Source: Folioceros fuciformis (lineage: Eukaryota; Anthocerotophyta; Anthocerotopsida; Anthocerotales). Taken from it: a DNA stretch of 45,436 nt. Location: positions 418,354-463,789 of the forward strand of contig JBNGIO010006320.1 of the NCBI GenBank assembly GCA_049999805.1. The letters run 5' to 3'. Positions 34,840-45,436 of the stretch are shown here, piece by piece. The notes beneath the pieces are model-generated. The model was not told where the DNA came from. It did not search any database and worked only from the letters and a program-made list of their open reading frames with translations. A program made the translations under genes and the position numbers. Positions within the stretch are counted from its first letter, which is position 1; every line of letters begins with the position of its first letter.

Positions 34840-36204
34840 ATGATGTGGTGGACCCCCGTGAGGAAAATTCGGGATGGAGGTTGCAGGGAAATGGTGGTTG
34901 CTGGCGGGGGGCAACCTAAGCCTGCTCTTGGACAGCTGAGTCCTTGCTGGATGTGTTGGATGCTCCTCAGGTCCACGAGGATTAAGTTGCTTTTCATGAG
35001 CGGGCTGCTAGTCATAACCTTCCTAGCCTTCTTTCCTCGGGTTTTTCTGACGACGCTTTCAGGGAGTCCCACGATTCCTGACACTAGGTCTGCTAATGTG
35101 ACTTTGAATTCCGCGCTTCATGACAGTTTGTACAAGTTCGCCTCCGTTGATGTTTACAGTGAGAAGGTCGAAAACCCAATCATAGCTAGGTTGCTGGATA
35201 CAGAAGTCGGTTCTGATGGGGTATCCATCGGGAAACAACAGACGGACCGTGGCAAGCTGGTAGCAACCATTCAGTTTGGTGATCGTTGGGAGTACAGGCG
35301 GTTTGGAAAGGAGAAGTATGACAGACGGCGTTGGACGAGGCCAGAGAGGTGGGAAATTGAGCTTCGGAGGTTGAAGTACGGGCCCTACTGGCCTAAGTTT
35401 TTGCAGATGTTACGAGAATGGTCTTCTGCCAGGAAGTATGATCCTCAGGTCATGGTCCGCTTGATGGATGTGGTCGGAAAGCCACTCAGAAGTTTTGGCA
35501 CCTCAGACGAGAATCACAAGTATGGGACATGTGCGGTGGTGGGAAATAGTGGAATTCTTCTTTCCAAGGAGTATGGGAAGTTCATAGATTCACATGACAT
35601 GGTCATCCGGATAAATGGTGCGAGCACAAACACCTTCGAGCGCTATGTAGGCTCAAAGACTACACTCGCCTTCGTAAACAGTAACGTTCTTCGGATGTAC
35701 TCTCGGTTGCGAGGCCAGTGTAGGTACCCCTATGGAGGGCACGTTCCAGTGCTTGCATACATGTGCCAAGCTGCGCATCTCATGGACGTTGCTTACTGTC
35801 AAGGGGTGCAGCCAGAAACTCCTTTGCTTGTCACTGACCCAAGCTTTGACATCCTATGTGGGAGGATATCGAAGTGGTACTCCGTCCAGGATTATGTCTT
35901 AAATGGTGGCAACATTAGTTGGTGGCAATCGAAGCATGGAGGAACGCTGTTTCACTACTCCTCAGGGATGCAGGCCGTTGTTCTTGCCTTAGGACTCTGT
36001 GAAGAAGTGCACCTCTTTGGTTTTGGTAAAGTTGCAGGTGTGAAGCATCACTATCACAGCCAACAGAAGGGAGAGCACTCCATTCATGACTATGAAGCAG
36101 AATACCTTTTCTATGATGACCTGGAAAAGAACAGGACGGGTAACATAGCCTTTTTGAATGAGGTGACAGGATTTAATGTTCCTCTTGTCCGCATTTATCA
36201 CTGA
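34840..36204 (+). CDS. GT29 sialyltransferase-like glycosyltransferase
   Basis: A type II Golgi membrane glycosyltransferase of family GT29. Single exon, 454 residues. Visible: a short cytosolic N-terminus, a signal-anchor segment at about 49-70 (LLFMSGLLVITFLAFFP), a Lys/Arg-rich stem, sialylmotif L from Cys231 (CAVVGNSGILLSKEYGKFID, SHDMVIRINGA), a motif S-like region (LFHYSSGMQAVVLALGLCEE) with GFGKVAG, and a motif VS-type HDYEAE near 416-421. The relatives in plants are the SIA1/SIA2/MGP2 proteins. Plants make little or no sialic acid; Kdo or a related sugar has been suggested as the donor, but the substrate is not settled. The start is the first of two adjacent ATGs. A Met at residue 53 would lose the anchor, so the upstream start is preferred. 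Confidence 0.93.
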   Translation: MMWWTPVRKIRDGGCREMVVAGGGQPKPALGQLSPCWMCWMLLRSTRIKLLFMSGLLVITFLAFFPRVFLTTLSGSPTIPDTRSANVTLNSALHDSLYKFASVDVYSEKVENPIIARLLDTEVGSDGVSIGKQQTDRGKLVATIQFGDRWEYRRFGKEKYDRRRWTRPERWEIELRRLKYGPYWPKFLQMLREWSSARKYDPQVMVRLMDVVGKPLRSFGTSDENHKYGTCAVVGNSGILLSKEYGKFIDSHDMVIRINGASTNTFERYVGSKTTLAFVNSNVLRMYSRLRGQCRYPYGGHVPVLAYMCQAAHLMDVAYCQGVQPETPLLVTDPSFDILCGRISKWYSVQDYVLNGGNISWWQSKHGGTLFHYSSGMQAVVLALGLCEEVHLFGFGKVAGVKHHYHSQQKGEHSIHDYEAEYLFYDDLEKNRTGNIAFLNEVTGFNVPLVRIYH

Positions 36205-37791
36205 TGGTGAACGCCATCTCATTTGCCTATGCGAAGCTTAGGCGTGCAATTCTTTGCTCTCTGGCAACTTCAAATTGCCATCTACATTCTGCTTCGCAAA
36301 GAAAGCAGCCCAGTCGATGGATTTTGCGACAATAGCAGATTTAGCGGTCAGGGTGCCAATTATGTCAATGTAGTTCACTTATTTATTGAACTGGAAACGC
36401 AGTTCAAAGATATTTCCTGTTGTAGGTCTTCCTCAACGCTTACAGGGAAAGCATGCAGGAGCAGGTGATGACGGTGCTCTCAAACATTTTGATATTATTT
36501 ATTTCAGGCCCCAGGTCATTACTTATGCCGTCCAGGCAATTGGGCTCCGATTTTTCGGATACTGTCGCTTCCCCTTACCTATTGCAGACGAGACAACCAA
36601 AAGAAGCATACACACAGACACACACACACCATATGACCTCACAGCCATACGATGGTCATGATTTGGCACAGAGCACGCACATTTCTGCTGAAGCCTCGTG
36701 AGAGCGGTGACTACGCTGTCTCTGTTGATTTGCAGACACACAACCCTTCCAAGCAATCATGCCTGGTGAGGAGAGGAATATAAAGACAGAGAAAAGTCTG
36801 GCTTCTTTTTGTGCTCCAATCACGCCGCAACCCACCACCACTGGTTCATCCTATCCTTTTGAAGGGAGAGCTCAACATTGCACAACCTGTTGCGGGGGAG
36901 TGACGGCAATGATGTTGTAGCAGCAGCTTCTGCGTCGATTCCCCTCTCCAGGTAAGCAACAACATCACCTCCTCACAACCGCGCTGCTTTACTCTCTCTG
37001 CGTCATGATCCTCCAACACATGACCGCGCGGATTATCCAACTGTCTTTGCTGTCAGTGATCGCGACACCGGCAACTGCCCTAGGCACTTAGGACGACTTC
37101 TGCTTACAGGATCCCACCAAACTACCTTCCTGGAACACGAATGTCAGATGTGGAAACTGAGGCGAATTTAACGACATGCCCAACTTCTTGCACTGGCTCT
37201 TGCAGAATCCACCAACGGAGGGCGTGATGGAGGTAGCTTACACGGAATATCTGGTTAGATTCACCAAGCAAACCTCTATTTGTCTTGATACCCAACTTGT
37301 TTTGTTTGCTTGTTTCAAGTTGCACAAGGCCGCTCAGAATATGGACCGTAAGAACGGGTCCAATGCCCAATGAATATTCCCAAAGTGGTTTTGGTGTGGC
37401 AATGCAGTTTAGAAGCAATATAGGGACCACATTTCTGCTTGGCCTTTGGGGCAGTGTGGCATGTGGGCTGAAATTGGAAACACGCCTCCTTGGCCCCACA
37501 TCCTCAGTCCCGTGCTCAACCTGCCCTATTTTTTAGCCGGGCCAAGTGAGACCAGCTTATGGGCCAAGTGTGCAAGGTTATCTATCACGCAACCGCTTTT
37601 AGTTCCAACGTTCCTACCATCGTATTCTCACGTTCCAGCTAAATTTGTAATCAGGCCTAGCAAGTACTTGAGACTTTATTTAAAACAGATTCATAAATCT
37701 TCCTTCTTCATGTTAGGTTAGTGTGAATTCAACAAGCCTGGACTTGACCCACATCGTTTAAGAGCTTTGTTCATTATACTAGTAACACAAC
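36205..37791. other. Intergenic region between GT29 and CFAP263
   Basis: Holds the GT29 3' UTR and the CFAP263 promoter. A short CA-repeat microsatellite lies at about 36608-36631. Nothing else is recognised. GC falls towards the CFAP263 start. Confidence 0.5.
36608..36631. repeat. CA dinucleotide microsatellite
   Basis: Short (CA)n run with one G interruption. Simple sequence. Confidence 0.75.
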
Positions 37792-39887
37792 ATGGGAGAA
37801 AGTGATGCTTCGAAAGAGGAAAAGAAAGATGATAAACGTTCTGAAACTTCAAAAAATTCATCAACTTCTTCTGAAGTGAGAAGATTATCTAAAGAGACAA
37901 AAACCACAGTATCAGAGCTTATCAAATCCGAGGAGGTGAAAATCAAGGCTAAAGAGGATATGCAAATCGCCAAAGAATCAATAGAAGAATATGATAGCAA
38001 AACTTTGCTAGAGCGAACAAGAAAGGCCAATTACTATTTACACTTGGAGAATTGCATGCTTGCTGACCATCTCACAGTAAGTATATGATCTAACAAATAT
38101 CATCTTCTTGCTTGAGACTCCTATCGCCACCATCCAACCCTGAACTAATATCTGTATGCCATATTTTGATGCTAGAGAATAATGGCGAATTGCACCGGAC
38201 ATCCAATTCCGAAACAGCTAGAAGTTCTAAAAGAACACGCAGATGAGGACTCTGAGGATACAGATTCTACAGCTGAGAAGAGCAGAGATGGGACGTCTTA
38301 TTCAGGAAAAAGTAGAATTTGGCCAAGATCATCTGATTATAGTCCAGCAGATAGCTTTTCAAAACCAAACTTAACGTTCAAAAAAATTGATAAACAATCT
38401 AGCTCTGGTAGTAGAAGCAAGGGATATCAAAGTAGCCTACGAAGCAGCATAAATCAAAGATTAGATCCACAACGACCACTGGATTCCGAAGAAAAATGTG
38501 ATATAGTCAACAACGAAATCAAGTTATTAAAGCAATCTATGAAAGAATGTCAGGCTAATAGTGAAAGAATTTTAGATGATATCAAGGCTATGTATGATGA
38601 GGCATGCATGAAGTTAGGAGAGGCAAGTAGAGATAGATCGGACTTTTATAGAGAAGTATGGTGCCCGTTCAAACGAAACCCATCAGGCAAAGCATGCGCA
38701 GAAGTTATTTTGAAGTAATGTTTATTTTCAAGTTATTTTGTACATGTTCTATGCCACTTTGGAAAACTTAACCTAATCCAGCACTTGAATTTGCACCTCA
38801 GGTTTTTTGACGATAAGATGAAAAATAAAAGTCTACAAATAAAAAAGATTAAAGAGCAAAATAATATCGCTCAAATTAATATTTTAAATATTGAAGATCA
38901 AGTGAAGAATAAAAAGGAATTAAGTGATGTCCTACATGCCGTTGATTTCGATCGATTCACCATTCAAAACCAACAATTACATTACGATTATAATGCTAAA
39001 TCACGCGAGTATCAAAAATTGAAGACTAATTATTTGAAAGCTTCAAGAGTGAGTGTGTACTTGTGAATCACATTGTGAAATGCATTCAATGTTTGTTATG
39101 TTCTTATTCTTGTATGGCATATTGTAAATAAAAATATTTCGCAGGCCATGGCTAGTACAAGGAGCCAATTGTCATGTGTGGACTATCAAAATTGGAGTGT
39201 GAATGATTCATTGTCTAAACATAAACCCCATTTACAACATGTTATTCGTGAGGTTGCCGTGTCTGCTTCTAAACAGGTCTATCTAAACTAAGCTTGAAGT
39301 TTTTTAACTTATGCAATGTTATAGAATACACACTAATGCATAATCTTATGAGCAGAAATTCCTAATCGACGACCTTCATATGCTTGCTGTCCAAGAGATA
39401 CATGGAGCTGGCCAGCCACATGGTTTAGAGTACATGCAAATACGGATTAAAGCTGCACAACTGCAGAAGGACTATATAGATTGGAAACGAAAGGTAAAGT
39501 CATTGAAGTATGATTACATTTTCGTCAAGTAATCATTTGTATCTGCAAACGATGCATGTAAGCTTGACTTGGATGAAAGAACCTAATTGTACTTTCTTTC
39601 TAGGCACTTGATTTCCATGCTTCTAATATGTTTGTCAATTGCACTATGTTCAATCCCTTAATGCAATTATTTTAATCTCGTTTTGTTTTACAATAGTGAT
39701 GTGTCCTTTTCAATCTTTTGTTGCATAAGGATAATAATTAAAGCGACTAAGATGAATGTACACTTATGAATTTTAAAAAATTAACTTTATTCAGGTGGAG
39801 CTTGCCGAGCTTACAGCGCATGAGCTAGACTACAAAGTGCGAAAAGTTCAAGGGTTTCAAAGCTCTAAACTACTAATATGTGAATGA
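37792..39887 (+). CDS. CFAP263: CFAP263 (CCDC113), axonemal coiled-coil protein
   Basis: A ciliary coiled-coil protein that in other eukaryotes works with CFAP184/CCDC96 in the axoneme. Six exons (37792-38076, 38176-38714, 38802-39048, 39145-39276, 39356-39493, 39795-39887) join in phase to 477 residues. Visible: a charged Lys/Glu/Ser-rich N-terminus; a helix LLERTRKANYYLHLENCMLA; a Ser-rich linker; heptad-rich coiled coil from EEKCDIVNNEIKLLKQSM; the family core DDKMKNKSLQIKKIKEQN, DVLHAVDFDRFTIQNQQL; and the C-terminal WKRKVELAELTAHELD, which matches the WERKVEIAEM region of animal CCDC113. CCDC96 shares the core domain and is the main alternative, but the C-terminus favours CCDC113. Codons are strongly AT-biased. 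Human CCDC113 is shorter (about 377 residues); the extra length is mainly the Ser-rich linker and N-terminus. Confidence 0.87.
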
Positions 39888-41600
39888 AAAAAGGTTCTAA
39901 TTAAATTGTACATTATTGTAATTTATATGTGATGCGATTTTATATCATTATTCATGGTTTAGATACAACCAAGATAAAGACGAAATTAATATGATTAAGT
40001 TTATTCAAATTTGTCATATGAAAGCTACTATTGTGAATGCATTAGAACTTCACGATCCACCATATTTTGGATAGATTAATGTTAAGATGAAGTTTTGCAT
40101 GTCCTTTGTTTCATGGATTTGTCTAAGGGGTCGAAAGATATTATGCCCTCATTTCCACATTGTGCAAAGCTATTTGTTGTAAGACCTGTTAGACTACTTC
40201 TAAAGGAAAGCTTTGTACAACATCAATGTAGACTTGATATATTCATAAAGTTTGTAGATTTGTTTAAATAAAAAAAACTATCGTAAACATTTACAAACTT
40301 GTAAATTTGTTGAATTGGATGAACGACCCATGAGCCATATATAGCAAGTTTAGAAACTAATGCTACATGGGAGATGATTTAATTCTTGAAGAATTGAATC
40401 ATCTATGAACTTCAAAGTGTGCAAATCAAGCACACACAAGTAAATGTCGAAAGAAAAGATGTTAGATTAATGGTAAAACAATGTAATGAAAGGAATGTTT
40501 TCAAGAGGACAATCAATGTGCAAAAAGGAACATGATTGTTTGTGTCATGCAGTCTAGACTAGCTTACATAACGAATATTGTTATTCTTAACTTACTACTG
40601 TAAGCAAGAGTAAAGAAAAGTTATGAACCATCCACAAAAGTCATCCCAAAGCCCCAACATTGCTGGTCTTTCTATAACGCATTTCATGCTGGTCTTTTAA
40701 TAAGGCATTTCATGCTTGGGTTTCAGTAAGGCATCAGTAAGAACATAAGAATACTAGTTACTCATAGGAGTGTAAGCTAAGAATTATTTCGGAGGCACCA
40801 TTTTCTCACAAAGGAAGTGAAAATGCAACATTATGTGATTTGGTTGAATGTAAAATTGTGACCTCCATGAAAACCCATCTATAGGTTGGTTGTCACAAAG
40901 CAAATGAATAGGGCTAGAGTGAGCAAAGGCCAAGTCATAAAGTGGCCCACATAGTCAAATAGGTTCCTTAGCAACAAAAGCAATGAATTCAAAATCCATC
41001 AAATTGAAAACAACTATGTTTTGCTCCTAGGATTGTAAACTAACAACACTGCCAGCAGTACAATTGAAACATAATAATTTTTAAAGGGGCTTGATATACT
41101 TGAAGAGAGTTCAAAGCAAGATAATCTTTGAAGGGGCTTTCATTCGGAAGCAAAATGCTTTTTGTAGTGCTATTCCACAATGCATGGTGAACATGTTATA
41201 ACCTCAAGGTTTTAAGAAACTCAATTATGAAAATAAATGGTGGATGTTAGTAGGGACATCATTGAAAAGGGATAAATAGAGCCCATAGTGTGCACCATTG
41301 GCTACACTTACTTGAGTGGATAGCTTTTGACCATAATGTCTCAATGGGATGTTAAGTTTTCGATGAGAATAGCTTAGTGAGATGTTATAAATAGTGGATG
41401 CATGTAATTTGAGCTCAATTTGAAGGATACATTTCATCTCTTGAATGGGGAAAGTGAAAGCAAAGTACATTATCCTTGGAAAAGGGATTTAAAGATGTGA
41501 TGTATTATAAGAGCATTGGCCTATGTCCTTGTTCTAGTGGCCTTGATATTGCAAGGGATATGTATAGTGTCTCGTATAATCGTTTACAATATATTTTGAG
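39888..41600. other. AT-rich intergenic region
   Basis: Downstream of CFAP263 and before the LINE remnant. It contains a 26-bp triple repeat (40661-40738). I recognise no gene. The CFAP263 3' UTR starts here. Confidence 0.5.
40661..40738. repeat. Three tandem units of 26 bp
   Basis: Units at 40661-40686, 40687-40712 and 40713-40738, each beginning TGCT and containing AAGGCAT or AACGCAT. Units one and two are close; unit three is more diverged. Confidence 0.8.
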
Positions 41601-41619
41601 ATTTAAAGGGTAAAATCCC

Positions 41620-44600
41620 ACTTTTTTGGCGCAAAGAAAATGTTTGTATGTTGCAAGCTTTTCCAGCCTAGGAAAGGTGATAGGGTGGGAATGGTTATGG
41701 GCCTCGACCTATGGATAGTTTCTGGCCAAGGTATCTAAGGTTCAACGCTTGATGCTTGACAAACCTATCTTAGCAAAGGAGGTTTGTCCAAGCATTGAAG
41801 GCCATGTCAAGAAATAAGTCGCTGGGTCATGATGTCATCTTGCTAGAGTTTCTCCTCTAGGGTTGGGAATTTATGGGACCCTTGTTCATAGAGGCAATTA
41901 GTTTGATTTGGGAACAAGGCACAATGGGTAGGTTATTCCAGCTAGGTGTTATCTCCCTATTACCTAAGCAGGGGGTGAGCCTGTCAATCTCCAAATGGCG
42001 CCTTATTACATTCTGAATCACAACATACAAAGTTATTGCTAAGGTACTCGCAAATAGGATGAAGCCATTTTCTGATGAATGGATAGAGGAGGAGCAAAGG
42101 GGTTTCATACAAAATACGTGCATCCTCCATAATCTTTTGCTCTAGTGGGAAGCCAAATTTAAGGCCTTGGCTCAAAACAGTCCACTGGTACAAAGCCCAT
42201 GACTCGATGGAATGACATTTTTTATGCCTGTAGAGTTTTGGGCTGGGGAAAAACTTCTGATGTTGGGTGATCATTTTATGTGAAGATGCAGGTGTGAAGG
42301 TCATGGTCAATGGAACCTTTGTGGATAGGTTTGACATCTTGTACTATGTTCGTCAAGGTTGTCCGTTGGCACCTTTCTTATATATCATTGTTACTGACTT
42401 TCTAAGAGCAGTGATGAAAGACTACTCCAAGAGCTACATCGTGAAGGAGGAGAGGAGGAGGCAAGGAGGAGAGGAGAAAGAGAGGTCACACTCTCACAAT
42501 GTCTCGCATTGCACGGGAGCTCAAAGGGGTATTTATACCCTCTAGAAAAGCTCCCTAAAAAGCTTCACAAGAAGCGCACAGGAAGCTGCGTAAGAAGCTT
42601 CTTACATATTAGCTTAAGCTAATCTAAATTAATGATAATTAACTATACACTTATCTTAGACTAACCACATTAGTCTCAGCACATTGGGCTTTAATAACCC
42701 TACAAGTGAAACAAGACCTAGAGGTAAAAGGTATGTGCCTACCTGATGGTTCTCAACTCTGCATTTCTGCCTTTGCGAATGAAACTCTTTTGTTTCCGAC
42801 TGTTGCGGATGCATCACTTCAGGCACTGCTGAGGCAGGTCCAAGTCTTTGGTTATCTATCTTAGTATAAGTTCAACTTGAGCAAGATGCACATGATGTGT
42901 ATTAATCTGGACAGGGGGGTTCCCGAGTGCATTAGGCATATTACTAGGGTACAATTGGGCTCGCTCTATAAGTACCTGGGACTGCCATTTCAGGATGCGG
43001 AGGAGAATGGAGAAATTGAGAAGTTCGCCTTCCTCAAATTCATTCAGAAAGCTACAAGCCTTCGACTTCTCAATCTCAACTTGGCAGATAGGCTTGTCGT
43101 AACTAATCTTATTCTTTTAGCTTCCTTATGGTATTACCCTTTCTTGTGGGCGCTCACTTGTTTGGACAGTAAGAAGTTGCAACAAGTGATTACTAACTTC
43201 TTATGGGTAGGTCATAGGTGATGACAACCTCATCCCATAGAGTGGCATGACAACATGTCATCCAACACCGAAGACTAGGTGGCATAGGGCTGGTGGACCC
43301 CTTGAGCAAGATAAAGACCTTACATGCGCAATGGGTGATAAAGGCAGTGAACCCAGCTAGCTATCCTTGGAAAAGTATTCTAACTTAGCTCTTGGAATGC
43401 ATGCAAGCACTACCATAGGGAAGGAGGTCAATTGACAACATCCTTGCAAATAAGCCGTTGTTAGACACGACAAATTGCTCCCCATTATTCAAGTCCATTT
43501 GGAGCAATTACTTGGAGGTTAGATCTCTCTTGAAATCGTTCATCCCATGTACATGGACGATGCCTTAGGTACCCCTCTACAAGGATTTCAAAGGCTTTGG
43601 ATGCTAGAGTTTGTGTTGCAAGTGTGTCACTCACAAATTTTTGGGGCTGTGGGTTGTCAAGGGGTGTACCAACTTGGACATTTGTGAAATAGGATCGAGG
43701 TCTGCTAGAAAGAAGTAGAGGATGTCCTAGAGGAATTTGGCATCCTAGTACGCCATATTCGCTTTATGCTAACCTGGTTGCAAGTAGGAATGGAGGCAAA
43801 GATCAAATAAGCTTTGCTATAGAAGACAAAGGTGGCCAAGGAGACATGGGGCACATATGGCATGGACTGCGGGGAAGGAGATTCCAACGTTGAAGACCAG
43901 GAGATTCCCCTTGACTCTGACCAGACAATTTTTGTTTCTATACAAGTAGGTGGAGAAGTATCTCAATCCTTCAAGGTTGTTTCGTTAGGGGGTCTCTATG
44001 GGAAGCTTTACAAGGAAGAAGAGAAGATTTTCGGCAAGCTTTGTGTCCCATCACCGTCTTGACAAGACCCACGCGGGTAGAATAATGGCTTACGCAAGAG
44101 AGACAAAGCACTAGACAGGCCTCCATAAGCAATCCCCTAACATAATGCTGGTTCCACTTGATGGAGAATTGGCAATTGATTTTGAGGCCTAATCTTCTTA
44201 GATGGCCTAAGCGACAAGGTGACCAACAGAGGAGTCTGAGGTCCTTGTTTAACTATCAAACAATAAATATTTACCTTTCCTTGTTTTGCTTGTAGAAAGC
44301 TAGATAGCGTCGACTGATGGCTCCTAGATGGAGAATATCCTTATGTCTCTAGGAGGCAGCCATCAGTCTCTTTTGGTCGGCTGTAGGAGTTAATCGTAAG
44401 GTTAGATTTATGGTTTGGAGCCTATTTTCCTAATGCAGACCGTTGGCATGGCCTATTGGTAGCTGCAGAGTAGAACACATGTAGGTTGTGCAATATTGGG
44501 GCCCCCCACAAAAGCTAACATATGTTCTTCTACTATGATTTTGCCCACGGGCTTGGGAGAGAGGTGGAGAGGTGGCTTCATAGGCTCTTCCCTTCTGTCC

Positions 44601-44780
44601 ACGTGGTGCTCACTGAGCAATTAGCTCTCTTTGGTGTAAATCAGGTTTTTGGCATGGCAAGCCTTTGCTTCAAAACCAATGGTGGGGACTAATATTATGC
44701 TTCTTTGTCTTTTGCCTTTGGCTAAATTGGATGGCTGTGGTTTAGGGTGAGGTGTTCATTCCATAGTAATTTATTAATTC
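41620..44780 (+). mobile_element. Decayed non-LTR retrotransposon (plant L1-type LINE)
   Basis: Reverse-transcriptase and downstream peptides appear in order on the plus strand but with many stops and frame changes. Seen: a WRLIT-type motif near 41995; VIAKVLANRMKPF and QRGFIQNTCILHNLLL (42030-42145); VNGTFVDRF and VRQGCPLAPFLY (42300-42385); CISAFANETLLF (42755-42795); YKYLGLPF, NLADRLVVTNLIL and ITNFLWVGHR (42965-43220); then IGGVLLVDPLSK-like and HAQWVIKA (43280-43350). This order is that of the plant L1 RT and its C-terminal zf-RVT region. The catalytic FADD box reads FANE, so the enzyme is dead. The 5' endonuclease part and the 3' tail are not clear, so both ends are approximate. Confidence 0.85.
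42440..42725. mobile_element. Insertion of about 285 bp within the LINE reverse transcriptase
   Basis: The LINE peptide breaks after YIVK and resumes at GMCLPDGSQ, with unrelated DNA between. The insert starts with a GAGGAG purine run, has TATTTATACC (a TATA-like box) near 42528, and two perfect 16-bp palindromes: 42590-42605 and 42608-42623. This could be a solo LTR or another short element. No clear terminal repeats or target-site duplication are visible. Confidence 0.55.
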
Positions 44781-45436
44781 CTAACACTAAAGTAGGTAAG
44801 ATATGGTAAGTAGTGAAAAGATGTACAAATTATTATAGTCAAATATTTAACCAAGTTGGATGCTTGCATACGTCTTGTAAGCATAATCACATCCACTACT
44901 GTGTACTAGTATTGACTAAACTGTTGACTCAACACTGTCCGAGTTGAAAATACTATTTGTATTTGTCCCGAGCGTCTTATTTGTAGTAAGTGCATGAAAT
45001 AAGTCCACAAGATATATATCCGATAATCTTATGTTGAACTTGTGTAACATTATTAGAATGGGAATCATGGGATGGTTAGTTGTCTTAGTCATGAATCTAG
45101 AATAATTTATTAATGGAATATATTTATAGAAAGGATACGGAAAGTGGAACTTTAAAATAAAATATTCCTAAAGCATTGACTAGCACGACTTGAGAATGCG
45201 GGCCATGAAAAACAAAAGAAACAAAAGTTGCTTGGTTTGTTTTCCGAAAGTTATGGAGCTTTATTTACTTTCTGTAGATGGAAATGACTCGATGTGCGTG
45301 AGAAGTACAATGTTGAGAAAGTTAGAGGTGACCCATGTGTAATATTAAGGGATTACAGATGGGTCAGATGGATTTTGAAGGGGCAAGTCCCTTTTTGGCC
45401 TTTGGCTCTCTTTGGGTTGGTCCTTCTCATCTTTGG
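44781..45436. other. AT-rich terminal region
   Basis: I see no gene, repeat or RNA in the last 650 bases. It could be the flank of the LINE remnant. Confidence 0.45.

Noticed and set aside
41857-42337. Minus-strand frames opposite the LINE
   Set aside because: The plus strand carries reverse-transcriptase motifs; the minus frames do not.
1-45436. Biosynthetic or defence gene cluster
   Set aside because: Only one P450 and one glycosyltransferase are present, 24 kb apart and separated by unrelated genes. No CRISPR array or toxin-antitoxin pair is seen, and the genome is eukaryotic.
1-45436. tRNA, rRNA or snRNA genes
   Set aside because: I read both strands for conserved tRNA box and snRNA sequences and saw none I could support; a covariance-model search would be decisive.

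Overview
The window is nuclear DNA from a seed-free land plant. It carries land-plant gene types: a group C MAP kinase, a CYP72-clan P450, an ATX-type trithorax methyltransferase, a plastid ribosomal protein S21 and a plant GT29 sialyltransferase-like protein. It also carries two axonemal genes, CFAP70 and CFAP263/CCDC113, which flowering plants lack because they have no flagellated sperm. Introns are short, mostly 60-200 bp, so a moss, liverwort, hornwort or lycophyte fits better than a cycad or Ginkgo. I cannot name the species.

Layout. 91-1279 (+) is a two-exon group C MAP kinase. 2359-4358 (-) is a nine-exon NAD(P)-binding Rossmann (atypical SDR/epimerase-like) gene. No single reading frame shows it; I assembled it exon by exon, and it contains a GC-AG intron and what looks like a U12-type AT-AC intron. 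4359-8280 is repeat-bearing intergenic DNA. 8281-10536 (+) is a five-exon CYP72-clan P450. 11006-20088 (-) is a 25-exon PWWP-PHD-ePHD-SET gene of about 2,011 residues. 20089-22827 changes from a GC-rich, CpG-rich 5' flank to AT-rich sequence with a 146-bp tandem duplication. 22828-28163 (-) is CFAP70, 11 exons. 29389-29949 (-) is intronless plastid bS21. 29950-34839 is intergenic, with a possible decayed LRR-type gene and a direct repeat shared with the other side of bS21. 34840-36204 (+) is an intronless GT29 gene. 37792-39887 (+) is CFAP263, six exons. 39888-45436 is AT-rich and holds a dead LINE that is itself interrupted by an insertion.

The genes do not form one pathway. Signalling, chromatin, redox, plastid translation and Golgi glycosylation genes sit side by side, as is usual in a plant chromosome. 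The one functional pair is CFAP70 and CFAP263. Both are needed only in the motile-sperm axoneme, both lie in AT-rich stretches, and both use AT-rich codons, unlike their GC-richer neighbours. I see no operon, defence island or metabolic cluster. The most unusual items are the minor-class intron in the SDR gene, the roughly 1,180-residue N-terminal extension of the ATX protein, and the two-gene ciliary neighbourhood.
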